8,187 nucleotides of DNA from Candidatus Bipolaricaulota bacterium (GCA_030612485.1 JAUWNS010000101.1:1-8187), one strand, 5' to 3'; positions 1-6,355 are shown, numbered from the stretch's first letter. Notes: generated by a model not told the origin, from the sequence alone. Made by a program: numbers and translations.

Positions 1-1000
1 ACCCGATCCAGCATCCATCGGGCATGTTCTGGCTGAACCGCTCCCGCCAGACCGGCGAGGAGATCTTCTCCGACTCGGGATGCGAGCCGAAGCGGTAGTT
101 GTGCGTGGGAAGCAGATCGTACTCGTCCATGATCTCCACCAAGTGCGATGTCCCTACACGCCGCATGTCGCACTGGGAGGAATCGAGCGCCAGGATCTCC
201 TTGGTGATCCGCTCGCCGGCTCGCTGCAACCGTTCCGGGTCGGCAGGATGGTTGGAGTCAGGACGAACGTTTGAGTATTTCACCACCAGTGCCGCGATCC
301 TTTTGTCGCGGAAGACCGTCCCGATCCCCCCGCGGCCAGCCTGCTTCACCCGCGGAACCTTCCGCTTCATGTCGAAGAAACTGAAGTTGAGGCAGCCGAT
401 CCGCGTGTGTTCCGCACCGATCCCTGCAGAGACCGTCGAGATCGCGCGGAGGTCCTTCGGAGAATCGGAATCGGCGAAGGTGTAAAGCAGCCTTTCCGCG
501 AGAACGTGCGTATTTAGATCTTCTTCCGTGCACTCGAAGATCTGCACCACCCCGTTGTCGCCGTCGATGAACACGATGACATTTTTGTCAGCGCGCCCCT
601 GCACCTCCAGTGAATCCCAACCCGAGAACTTGAGGTAAGGACCGAAGTAACCGCCGACGTTCGAGTCGATCACACTACCAGTCGTAGGAGAGAGGCTCAC
701 CACGAGTGACTTTCCTGCCCCTGCGTAGGTGGTGATTCCCCCGATCGGGCCCGCCCCGATCACGATCTCGTTCTCCGGCGAATCCCATTTCGTCTTATCC
801 GTCACCGCGTTCCACAACCGCCACAGGCCGAACCCGCGTCCGCCGATGAACTTGTCCTTCATCTCTTGCGTCACCGGCCTACGCTCGATCGCTCCGGTGC
901 CTACGTTCACATACAACGTTTCTCCCGAGTACCCACGCTCGACCCGCGCCGGTTCGTACCTCATCTCTGCGATGACCCGATACCCTGTATGTGCCGCCAT
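1..1000 (-). CDS. aor: Aldehyde:ferredoxin oxidoreductase family protein, N-terminal part (runs off left edge)
   Basis: The family uses a tungstopterin cofactor and a [4Fe-4S] cluster to oxidise aldehydes to carboxylates in the cytoplasm, passing electrons to ferredoxin. The 333 visible residues have no stop. They cover the N-terminal pterin-binding domain and the start of the next one. Landmarks matching Pyrococcus AOR by eye: FIGGRGFG (51-58), AGPIGG (83-88), SNVGGYFGPYLKFSGWDS (113-130) and AGRGGIGTVF (221-230). The sequence ends at Cys330-Trp-Ile-Gly, inside the expected cluster-binding cysteine motif; about half of a usual 600-650 residue protein is missing. The start at 1000 is chosen because AGGAGG (1006-1011) lies 5 nt upstream. 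It gives a leader of about 20 residues before the conserved domain, longer than in Pyrococcus AOR. The gene is divergent from alr. Substrate cannot be told; other tungsten family members (formaldehyde, glyceraldehyde-3-phosphate or benzoyl-CoA reductase types) remain possible. Confidence 0.92.
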   Translation of the reverse strand, partial: MAAHTGYRVIAEMRYEPARVERGYSGETLYVNVGTGAIERRPVTQEMKDKFIGGRGFGLWRLWNAVTDKTKWDSPENEIVIGAGPIGGITTYAGAGKSLVVSLSPTTGSVIDSNVGGYFGPYLKFSGWDSLEVQGRADKNVIVFIDGDNGVVQIFECTEEDLNTHVLAERLLYTFADSDSPKDLRAISTVSAGIGAEHTRIGCLNFSFFDMKRKVPRVKQAGRGGIGTVFRDKRIAALVVKYSNVRPDSNHPADPERLQRAGERITKEILALDSSQCDMRRVGTSHLVEIMDEYDLLPTHNYRFGSHPESEKISSPVWRERFSQNMPDGCWIG

Positions 1001-1018
1001 CGATCCCTCCTCACACAC

Positions 1019-1052
1019 TCACTAAAGTTCCTGAGATTTTGTTGTTCACTAA
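1019..1052 (-). repeat. 7-bp direct repeat (TTAGTGA) in the leader of the oxidoreductase gene
   Basis: TTAGTGA, read on the minus strand, occurs at 1046-1052 and again at 1019-1025, with starts 27 bp apart, between the candidate promoter and the start codon. The upstream copy would lie close to the predicted transcription start. Paired 7-mers in such a place can be regulator sites, but the repeat is short and chance is a real alternative. Apart from this repeat and the two promoter candidates listed, I see nothing in the 1001-1200 intergenic region. Confidence 0.2.
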
Positions 1053-1061
1053 CGAGGGGTG

Positions 1062-1090
1062 AGTTTAGGAAACAAAGAGACGGTTCGCAA
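1062..1090 (-). promoter_or_regulatory. Candidate sigma-70-type promoter for the aldehyde oxidoreductase gene
   Basis: Read on the minus strand, TTGCGA (1085-1090) and TAAACT (1062-1067) are separated by exactly 17 bp. Each matches 4 of 6 consensus bases. Transcription would begin near 1055 and leave a leader of about 55 nt before the start codon at 1000. The match is moderate and other sites in the 200-bp region cannot be excluded. Confidence 0.35.
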
Positions 1091-1131
1091 ACGGGAATCC
1101 CTTCTTCTAAACGACTACGCCCTCCAGGGAG

Positions 1132-1160
1132 TTGAGCATGGAAAAACTGAGGACTATACT
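1132..1160 (+). promoter_or_regulatory. Probable sigma-70-type promoter for alr
   Basis: TTGAGC (1132-1137) and TATACT (1155-1160) are separated by 17 bp, the optimal spacing. The -10 box matches 5 of 6 consensus bases and the -35 box 4 of 6. Transcription would start near 1167, about 34 nt before the alr ATG at 1201. The ATG itself is preceded by AGGAG at 1192-1196. Confidence 0.6.
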
Positions 1161-1200
1161 GCGTAGCAGGTCGCCAGCCCGTTAACGATCGAGGAGATCT

Positions 1201-2326
1201 ATGTCATACTCTCTAGCCAAGATCAACCTCACCGCGCTCGCACACAATATCGAGACGGTGAGGGCACACCTTTCACGAGGAGTGAAGATCCTCTTTGCGG
1301 TGAAGTCAGATGCCTACGGGCACGGGATCGAGAAAGTCTCTCGTGTTGCGCAAGAGATGGGAATCTCGTATCTCGGCACGAGCACTGTGGAGGAGGGAGC
1401 GCGTATCCGGAACGCCGGGCGAGCCTCCCGATCCTCCAGTTGACCCCCGTCTTCCTACCTGAGATCGGCACCGCGTTGAATCTTGATATCACTCTATCGA
1501 TCTCTAATCTCGCGGTTGCCAAGGCTATTTCCCAGGGAGCAGAGGGGAAAAGGGAAGGTCGCTCGTGTTCAAGTGGACGTCGACACCGGGATGCAACGGT
1601 TCGGGATAGCCTCAGAAGAGACACTCTCGCTCTTCGAAGGGCTGCGGGACCTTCCCTCCCTAAGAGTCGACGGTCTGTTCAGCCACCTGGCAACTGCTGT
1701 GTCAGGCTCGCCGGAGGATCGAGAACGCCGATACCCAATTGAGTCGATTCGAGGCGCTCCTCAACGATCTGCGCGATCACGATCTCCTTCCTTTGTTGCG
1801 CCACATCGGAAATTCTGCCGGGACGATCCGCCATGAAGAACAGGGGACCACAGGAGAGCTGAACATGGTGCGCCTTGGGACGCTCCTCTATGGGTATCCC
1901 GAGGTAACACTCCCGTGGACCGAGGTGATCGAGCCGGTGGCAACCCTCACCACGCGGGTGGTCGCTCTGAGAGAGCTTGCCCCCGGCGACTACGTCGGAT
2001 ATTGTCGGACTTACAGGGCTTCTCGCACGCAACAAATCGCCATCCTTTCGATTGGATACGGAACGGGAATCCCTCCACAACTCGCAAATCGCGGTAAGGT
2101 GGCGGTGAAGGGGAGATATGCCCAGGTGATCGGGACGATCGGCCTCGACCACACCGCGATCGACATCACCGGAATAGAGGGGATAGTGCTCGGTGAGGAG
2201 ATCGAGGTCTTCGGCCCGCGCCTCCCCGCCGATCGATTGGCAAAAACGGCCGGCCTTGCCGTCTGCGAACTCCTTGTCCCTGCACTTCAACAAGCCAGTA
2301 AGCACGTATTTAATAGAGGGACATAA
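1201..2326 (+). pseudogene. alr: Alanine racemase, disrupted by three frameshifts
   Basis: Alanine racemase interconverts L- and D-alanine with PLP, supplying D-alanine for peptidoglycan. Joined across frames, the gene would encode about 375 residues, the normal size. The N-terminal part (from 1201, preceded by AGGAG) carries the PLP lysine in AVKSDAYGHG, Lys35, codon 1303-1305. The middle part includes VQVDVDTGMQRFG and GLFSHLATA. The last part includes RHIGNSAGTIR, MVRLGTLLYG and IGYGTG, whose Tyr codon (2057-2059) would be the second catalytic base. Three frame changes are needed: a base missing near the GGG at 1417-1419, an extra A in the AAAA run at 1548-1551, and an indel between about 1695 and 1725. 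Without them translation stops at 1441-1443 after 80 residues. The stop at 2324-2326 lies inside the left repeat of the adjoining transposon. True decay and homopolymer sequencing error are both possible; all other genes here are intact. Confidence 0.9.
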
Positions 2327-2333
2327 CACTTAT
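2318..2333 (+). repeat. Left terminal inverted repeat of the transposon
   Basis: GGGACATAACACTTAT is the exact reverse complement of 3061-3076. It contains the TAA that ends the alr frame on the plus strand (2324-2326) and the TAA that ends the transposase on the minus strand (2330-2332). Confidence 0.95.
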
Positions 2334-2989
2334 TTCCTATTAACCTTGCGCCCCGGGGCATGTTTCCTCAGGTCTCGCCCGGTCATCTTTTCCGCCATGG
2401 TGATAAATGCATTATCTCCATATGGTCTTCCTGTTCGCGTATACTTGCGGAGCAAATTGATATCTGCGGGATCACTACCGAGAGACTCTTTCCAGTCACC
2501 CATATTGCGTAGTGGACAAAGATCACGCACGAGCGGATCCTGGTCAGTCAGACCAAGGAGCTGCCGTGCACTCGACCATCTGTAATCTTCAGGTCGGTCG
2601 ACAATCCCGGCGCGCACGGGGTTTCGCAAGACATAGCGGACAGCAGCGTACAGGTGCCCCTCATCCAGAGGGCAAGAGAAGAACCGCCCTTGAAATAGGA
2701 ATCCTCTCGTTCCCTGCCGAAGATTGATCATCCTGGTGTATCTCTTGTGTGCCTCGCCGATCCCACGCGCGAGGCTATTCGTTTCCTGGGGAACTACAAT
2801 CAGGTGTACGTGATTCGTCATCAGACACCATGCCCAGAAACGCAATCCGTGCCTTTTAGCCTCCTTGGCGAGGGAGGACAGATAGTCTCTTCTATCACGA
2901 TCCGAGAAGAAGACGGGCAGAGAGCGGACACCGCGTTGGGTCAAATGATGAGGAATACCCGGCAAGACAACTCTCGCAATCCTGGCCAT
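2330..2989 (-). CDS. REP-associated tyrosine transposase (Y1/IS200-like HUH nuclease)
   Basis: The 219-residue protein belongs to the Y1 HUH single-strand nucleases of the REP-associated (RAYT) branch, which cut and rejoin single-stranded DNA at hairpin-bearing ends. The N-terminus MARIARVVLPGIPHHLTQRG is typical of the branch and fixes the start, although no good Shine-Dalgarno site is visible upstream. The metal-binding HUH is His60-Val-His62 in WCLMTNHVHLIV (54-65). The likely nucleophile is Tyr119 in RYVLRNPVRAG (118-128), the family's conserved Y-x-x-x-NPVRAG segment. GFLFQGRF (96-103) is also characteristic. The frame is complete, so the enzyme may be active. Its stop codon lies within the left terminal repeat. 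Gene order and repeats suggest an autonomous element rather than a domesticated gene serving scattered REP sequences, but REP-like copies elsewhere in the genome cannot be judged from here. Confidence 0.95.
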   Translation of the reverse strand: MARIARVVLPGIPHHLTQRGVRSLPVFFSDRDRRDYLSSLAKEAKRHGLRFWAWCLMTNHVHLIVVPQETNSLARGIGEAHKRYTRMINLRQGTRGFLFQGRFFSCPLDEGHLYAAVRYVLRNPVRAGIVDRPEDYRWSSARQLLGLTDQDPLVRDLCPLRNMGDWKESLGSDPADINLLRKYTRTGRPYGDNAFITMAEKMTGRDLRKHAPGRKVNRK

Positions 2990-3027
2990 ATGATGATTCT
3001 AGGCGGGAACAGGCATTCTTACAAGAT

Positions 3028-3054
3028 ATCCACGAGCAAAGTGACAACGTGGAT
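3028..3054 (-). repeat. Subterminal hairpin in the transposon
   Basis: ATCCACG (3028-3034) and CGTGGAT (3048-3054) form a perfect 7-bp stem with a 13-nt loop, between the transposase start codon and the right terminal repeat. Y1 HUH transposases recognise subterminal hairpins in single-stranded DNA, so this could be a binding site. It could also fold in the transposase mRNA leader. Function is inferred from position only. Confidence 0.45.
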
Positions 3055-3060
3055 GGAGAT

Positions 3061-3076
3061 ATAAGTGTTATGTCCC
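3061..3076 (+). repeat. Right terminal inverted repeat of the transposon
   Basis: ATAAGTGTTATGTCCC is the exact reverse complement of 2318-2333. The copies are oriented so that both read outward from the transposase gene as ATAAGTGTTATGTCCC, then two pyrimidines and TATT. Confidence 0.95.
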
Positions 3077-3129
3077 CTTATTCCTTATTGATTGCCGATG
3101 TGCATCGCGCATGATAACGTAGTGAGGCC

Positions 3130-4686
3130 ATGAACTACGTCCTGCGGATGCTAAGCTACGTTCTTCTTGCCGTCACGTTGGTGATCTGTCTTGTGATGGC
3201 CGTCTCCCGCGCCGGATGGGAGAGAAGTAATTCTGACTTGACGAGCATTGTCAATGATGCCAATCAGCTCTCCCTGTCACAGCTTACCGATCTCGGTGTC
3301 ACCGCGGTGGCGGTGCGCGCATCGACACTCGCCACTGGTACTGGTGTTTCTCCGCAATCGATCCGCAATGCCGGGTTAGGCGTGGTACTCATCGTCGATG
3401 CGGCTGTCTCACCGCAGGTTTCCGAGAGCGGTCCGTTCCTTGCTTGGTGGGCTACGGGGGAGATTTCTCCTGACGATCCCATCGTAATGAGACTCATACA
3501 GAATAACGTCCCTCTGATCGCGCGCGAGTTTGCTCCTCTAGGCCTCATACAAACTCTGTGGGCGAATGGGTATCGTAACGTTGTACGCGGGCACGAAATT
3601 TCGGACGTCGACCTGCGCGCCGTGTCCCTTGCCACCCTCGTCTCCCGCTGGGAGCGGGCCGTTCGTGAGCGGGGAATCCGCACTCTCATCCTCACGCCAA
3701 TTCCGGACGACACACCTGCACAGTCTGCTGACTATTACAAAGAGGTACTGTCAAGCCTCACTGCCGCTGGCTATCACACAGGAGAATTTCCGATCCTACC
3801 ACCCATTTACAATCCAACGTTTGTTACCCTTCTCCACATTGGCTTGTGCGCCCTGTTGCTCCTCATCCTCCTGTGCTTGATCCCTTCCCTGCCGATGGCC
3901 GCGCTTCTCCTTGCCGGAGCAGGAGCCTCTTTATCCTTGGGATTCGACGCGACCCTGCTCTGTCAGATTGACGCGCTGCTGGTCACCATTCTCACTCCGG
4001 TCTTCGGTGTGCTCCTCCTGCTTCCATCCGCTGGGACAGGTTGGCGTGCCGGAGTACGCCTTATCCTGATGTTCACCGGGATGTCGCTGCTGGGAGCACT
4101 TCTGTTATCGGCGTTCCTGTCGCAACCGGTGTTCATCCTCAAGGTCGCCTCGTTTCGGGGAGTGAAGATCTCACTTCTCCTGCCGCCGTCCCTCGCCCTG
4201 ATTCTTGCTTACCGGAGCGAGTGGAGGGATCTCCTACGCACTCCATTCAGGACCGGGCATGCCCTATTCGGGAGCACGCTCCTCGCCGCCGGAGTAGGGC
4301 TGATTGTATTCATTGTCCTCCGTAGCGGGAACGCAGACAGCCTCGTCTCGGGGACAGAGGCAAAGACGCGCGCGCTATTGGAGACCCTCTTCTACGCGCG
4401 GCCGCGATTCAAGGAGTTCCTCCTTGGCCACCCCTTCCTCCTCCTCTTTGGGGCGAGTGGAGGGCTCGGCGCATGGGTCCTCCGCTACCGTCCGATCCTC
4501 CTCTTCTTCGGGCTGCTTGGGCAAGCATCGATCCTCAACACCTTTGCCCATGCCCATACTCCACTCCTATTCTCTCTTCTGCGGACCGCAAACGGACTCT
4601 TCCTCGGGCTCCTCTTCGGAACGGGGCTCTACTTTGTCCTGTTCCTTGTCAGAAGATGGCGAAGGTGGATGCACCAAAGGACCTGA
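3130..4686 (+). CDS. DUF5693 family polytopic membrane protein
   Basis: The 518-residue protein has no established biochemical role. Residues 5-25 form a membrane anchor, and about 29-228 a soluble, probably extracytoplasmic domain. The rest is strongly hydrophobic, with roughly eight or nine further membrane spans (about 232-252, 255-272, 281-299, 308-329, 346-361, 376-397, 432-450, 453-470, 486-508) and an Arg-rich cytoplasmic end. Family marks are the N-terminal pattern SQLTDLGVTAVAVRASTL (50-67), RPRFKEFLLGHP (424-435), and GLLGQASILNTFAHAHTPLL with LLRTANG (461-489). In Firmicutes, relatives often lie beside csaB (polysaccharide pyruvyl transferase), hinting at a cell-envelope role; no csaB is visible here. 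The ATG at 3130 follows GTGAGG closely and gives a sensible N-terminal anchor. folE follows after 52 bp on the same strand and may be cotranscribed; the transposon lies just upstream. Recognition is from remembered family motifs. Confidence 0.85.
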   Translation: MNYVLRMLSYVLLAVTLVICLVMAVSRAGWERSNSDLTSIVNDANQLSLSQLTDLGVTAVAVRASTLATGTGVSPQSIRNAGLGVVLIVDAAVSPQVSESGPFLAWWATGEISPDDPIVMRLIQNNVPLIAREFAPLGLIQTLWANGYRNVVRGHEISDVDLRAVSLATLVSRWERAVRERGIRTLILTPIPDDTPAQSADYYKEVLSSLTAAGYHTGEFPILPPIYNPTFVTLLHIGLCALLLLILLCLIPSLPMAALLLAGAGASLSLGFDATLLCQIDALLVTILTPVFGVLLLLPSAGTGWRAGVRLILMFTGMSLLGALLLSAFLSQPVFILKVASFRGVKISLLLPPSLALILAYRSEWRDLLRTPFRTGHALFGSTLLAAGVGLIVFIVLRSGNADSLVSGTEAKTRALLETLFYARPRFKEFLLGHPFLLLFGASGGLGAWVLRYRPILLFFGLLGQASILNTFAHAHTPLLFSLLRTANGLFLGLLFGTGLYFVLFLVRRWRRWMHQRT

Positions 4687-4738
4687 TACGGTTGCGCCAA
4701 GGCAGGCGCTCTTCTACCATCTTGACGAAGGGGGAATG

Positions 4739-5296
4739 ATGGATTTACGAGAGATCGAAGAAGGGATGAGACAGATCCTGAAAGGGATCGGCAAAGAACA
4801 TATCAACGCGGAGGTCGCGGAGAAGACCCCGCAACGGGTGGCAAGGATGTTCGCGGAGTTCTTTTCCTATATCGAACGTGATCCCGCCGATGTCCTTGAG
4901 GTTCTTTTCCAGGAGGATTACAACCAGATGGTGGTATGCAAGGACATCCCGTTCTTCTCGATCTGCGAGCACCACTTCCTCCCGTTCGTTGGCGAGGCGG
5001 ACATCGTTTACATTCCCAAAGGGAACCGAATCATTGGCGCAAGCAAGCTCGCCCGCGCGCTCGACATCGCTGCCTCCCGGCCGCAGCTGCAGGAACGGCT
5101 CACCTCGCAGCTCGCCGATGCGCTCATGGAACGACTCGATCCCTACGGGGTCCTCGTACGGGTCGAAGCGACCCACATGTGTATGACACTACGTGGGGTG
5201 AAGAAGCCTGGGACCAAGTTTGTCACCTCGGCGATTCGCGGAATCTTCCACACCAATCAGGCCTCACGCGAGGAAGCCCTCGCCCTCATTGCCTAG
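4739..5296 (+). CDS. folE: GTP cyclohydrolase I (FolE, type IA)
   Basis: This cytosolic zinc enzyme converts GTP to 7,8-dihydroneopterin triphosphate and formate. That is the first step to tetrahydrofolate, and its product also feeds queuosine synthesis. The 185-residue length is normal. Zinc ligands Cys76 and His79 lie in CEHHFLPF (76-83) and Cys148 in HMCMTLRG (146-153). The preceding His78 and His146 correspond to catalytic histidines of the E. coli enzyme. GASKLARALDIAASRPQLQER (100-120) and RGVKKPGTKFVTSAIRG (152-168) are further signatures. Two in-frame ATGs occur, at 4736 and 4739; the second is preferred because GGGGG (4730-4734) then sits 4 nt upstream instead of 1. No other folate gene is in view. 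The gene converges on the thiolase-like gene, sharing CTAG at 5293-5296 for both stops. It lies 52 bp behind the DUF5693 gene with no promoter or terminator that I can recognise between them. Confidence 0.97.
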   Translation: MDLREIEEGMRQILKGIGKEHINAEVAEKTPQRVARMFAEFFSYIERDPADVLEVLFQEDYNQMVVCKDIPFFSICEHHFLPFVGEADIVYIPKGNRIIGASKLARALDIAASRPQLQERLTSQLADALMERLDPYGVLVRVEATHMCMTLRGVKKPGTKFVTSAIRGIFHTNQASREEALALIA

Positions 5297-6312
5297 ATTC
5301 GCCACGAGGCGATACGCGGATCATCGGGGGGGAGCGGCGCGATAGCGATCGTCTCCTCCTCTTCCCCACGCACAATCCGCAGCTTGATCGGACTAGCGTC
5401 ATCGTGATCGCAGTAGCGGGCGGTCACCGCTGCAGAGAGACGCAGCTCATCGTCCGATGGATTCCCCTCGATAAGGGAAACGGGTCCCATCGTTTCCAAC
5501 GGTTCGATCAGGATATGTCCGGTGGAAAGTTTGAGGAGCTCCTCGTTCTCTCGCTCGTTCCGCCCCACGATCACCTTGGCCTGCTCCGAAAGCCGGAAGT
5601 GACGCCCATAGCGCAGGACGCGGAAGTCCTCGCTCTTCATTGCATCCTTCCCGATGTGGGAGAACGCGTCACGCAGACGTGCGGCGTACACCTTCTCCAC
5701 AAGGAGGCATCCCCCTGCTGGTGACGGATAGTCGCGAATCCCAAACTTCCTCGCAAGCGCGATCTGCTCTTTCCTTTCTCGTCCCTGAATTGCTAGTAGA
5801 TCCTCTCGCACGATCCACCCCTCGTTCACCGGGTGGGTATCGGGGAGGAGATTAGCCGACAGAGGACGAAGGAGCAGATCACCAAGCCCGCTCTCCTCAG
5901 CCGCCTGCATCAGGGCACGGTAGTGCTGGGACATCGGGCGCTGCCCAAGGACCTCCCCGGTAATGCCTAACTGCGCGCCTTCATCCTCCATCACCCGCTT
6001 CGCCGCCTTGAGCACGAAGATTCGACAGTCGATGCACGGGTTCATCCCCGCGCCGTACCCGTGTTTCGGATGGCGGACTATATCCAGGTGCTCCTCCGAG
6101 AGGTCGAGGGTGAGAAGAGGGATTCCCACCGCTTCAGCGGCAGAGGTGATATACCGGGCACGCTCGCGACCGGTTCCGAACATGTTGCGCACGGTCAGCC
6201 CGATCACCTCGATCCCCGCGGCCTTGACAAGGGCAGCAGCGAGGGTGCTATCTAGCCCCCCCGAGAGGAGGGCAATCGCTCTTATCCCATGTGGCGTGAC
6301 AGTAAAGTCCAT
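5293..6312 (-). CDS. PP-loop ATPase, MnmA/ThiI-like tRNA thiolase family with C-terminal NFACT-R_2-like domain
   Basis: The 339-residue protein is probably a cytosolic tRNA sulfur-transfer enzyme that adenylates a uridine and replaces oxygen by sulfur. The PP-loop SGGLDS (17-22) near the N-terminus is the ATP pyrophosphatase signature. Next come GYGAGMNPCIDCRIF (85-99), ITGEVLGQRPMSQH (117-130) and SPAGGCLL (197-204). Cys93, Cys96 and Cys202 make a CxxC plus a distant single Cys. From about 215 to 330 a second domain begins DFRVLRYGRHFRLSEQAKVIVGR (229-251), resembling the NFACT-R_2 RNA-binding domain. Classical MnmA length and C-terminal domains are absent, as are the ThiI ferredoxin-like and THUMP domains, so the exact target (s2U34, s4U8 or other) is unknown. 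The start is supported by GGGAGGAG (6318-6325) 5 nt upstream. It converges with folE and diverges from htrA. Database names for relatives vary (ThiI-like, MnmA-like). Confidence 0.8.
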   Translation of the reverse strand: MDFTVTPHGIRAIALLSGGLDSTLAAALVKAAGIEVIGLTVRNMFGTGRERARYITSAAEAVGIPLLTLDLSEEHLDIVRHPKHGYGAGMNPCIDCRIFVLKAAKRVMEDEGAQLGITGEVLGQRPMSQHYRALMQAAEESGLGDLLLRPLSANLLPDTHPVNEGWIVREDLLAIQGRERKEQIALARKFGIRDYPSPAGGCLLVEKVYAARLRDAFSHIGKDAMKSEDFRVLRYGRHFRLSEQAKVIVGRNERENEELLKLSTGHILIEPLETMGPVSLIEGNPSDDELRLSAAVTARYCDHDDASPIKLRIVRGEEEETIAIAPLPPDDPRIASWRI

Positions 6313-6355
6313 TCCTGCTCCTCCCTTTCTTCATCGAATCTTCACATTCCACGCC

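Larger units (their letters stand above)
2312..3082 (-). mobile_element. Single-gene IS200-like/RAYT transposon with terminal inverted repeats
   Basis: One intact Y1 transposase gene (2330-2989) is enclosed by a perfect 16-bp inverted repeat (2318-2333 and 3061-3076). Allowing three mismatches, the similarity extends to 25 nt on each side (2312-2336 and 3058-3082). No other gene lies inside. Between the transposase start codon and the right repeat are about 70 bp holding a 7-bp-stem hairpin. I see no target-site duplication, as expected for HUH single-strand transposases. The left end abuts the last codons of alr and the right end lies about 50 bp before the DUF5693 gene, so the element may split a former transcription unit. 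Exact ends are uncertain by several bases. Confidence 0.85.

Noticed and set aside
258..533. Arg-rich 91-residue minus-strand frame
   Set aside because: It is an out-of-frame shadow inside the aldehyde oxidoreductase gene, which has continuous family homology in its own frame.
1417..1551. Programmed ribosomal frameshifting in alr
   Set aside because: Three shifts of mixed direction would be needed and no canonical slippery heptamer fits the frame at any site; mutation or sequencing error is far more likely.
2350..2359. Perfect 10-bp palindrome GCCCCGGGGC near the 3' end of the transposase gene
   Set aside because: It has no loop, lies in coding sequence and has no counterpart at the other end; GC-rich chance occurrence.
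3088..3118. TTGATT...GATAAC as a promoter for the DUF5693 gene
   Set aside because: The spacing is 19 bp and the start would fall only a few bases before the ATG, leaving almost no room for the ribosome binding site.
4304..4738. Upstream extension of the folE frame (about 145 residues rich in Ser and Arg)
   Set aside because: It lies wholly over the 3' half of the DUF5693 gene, has low-complexity shadow composition, and FolE is complete from 4739 with a good ribosome binding site.
5299..5312. TCGCC-ACGA-GGCGA hairpin just after the convergent stops as a terminator
   Set aside because: The stem is only 5 bp, no T-run follows on either strand, and it lies in the thiolase coding sequence.
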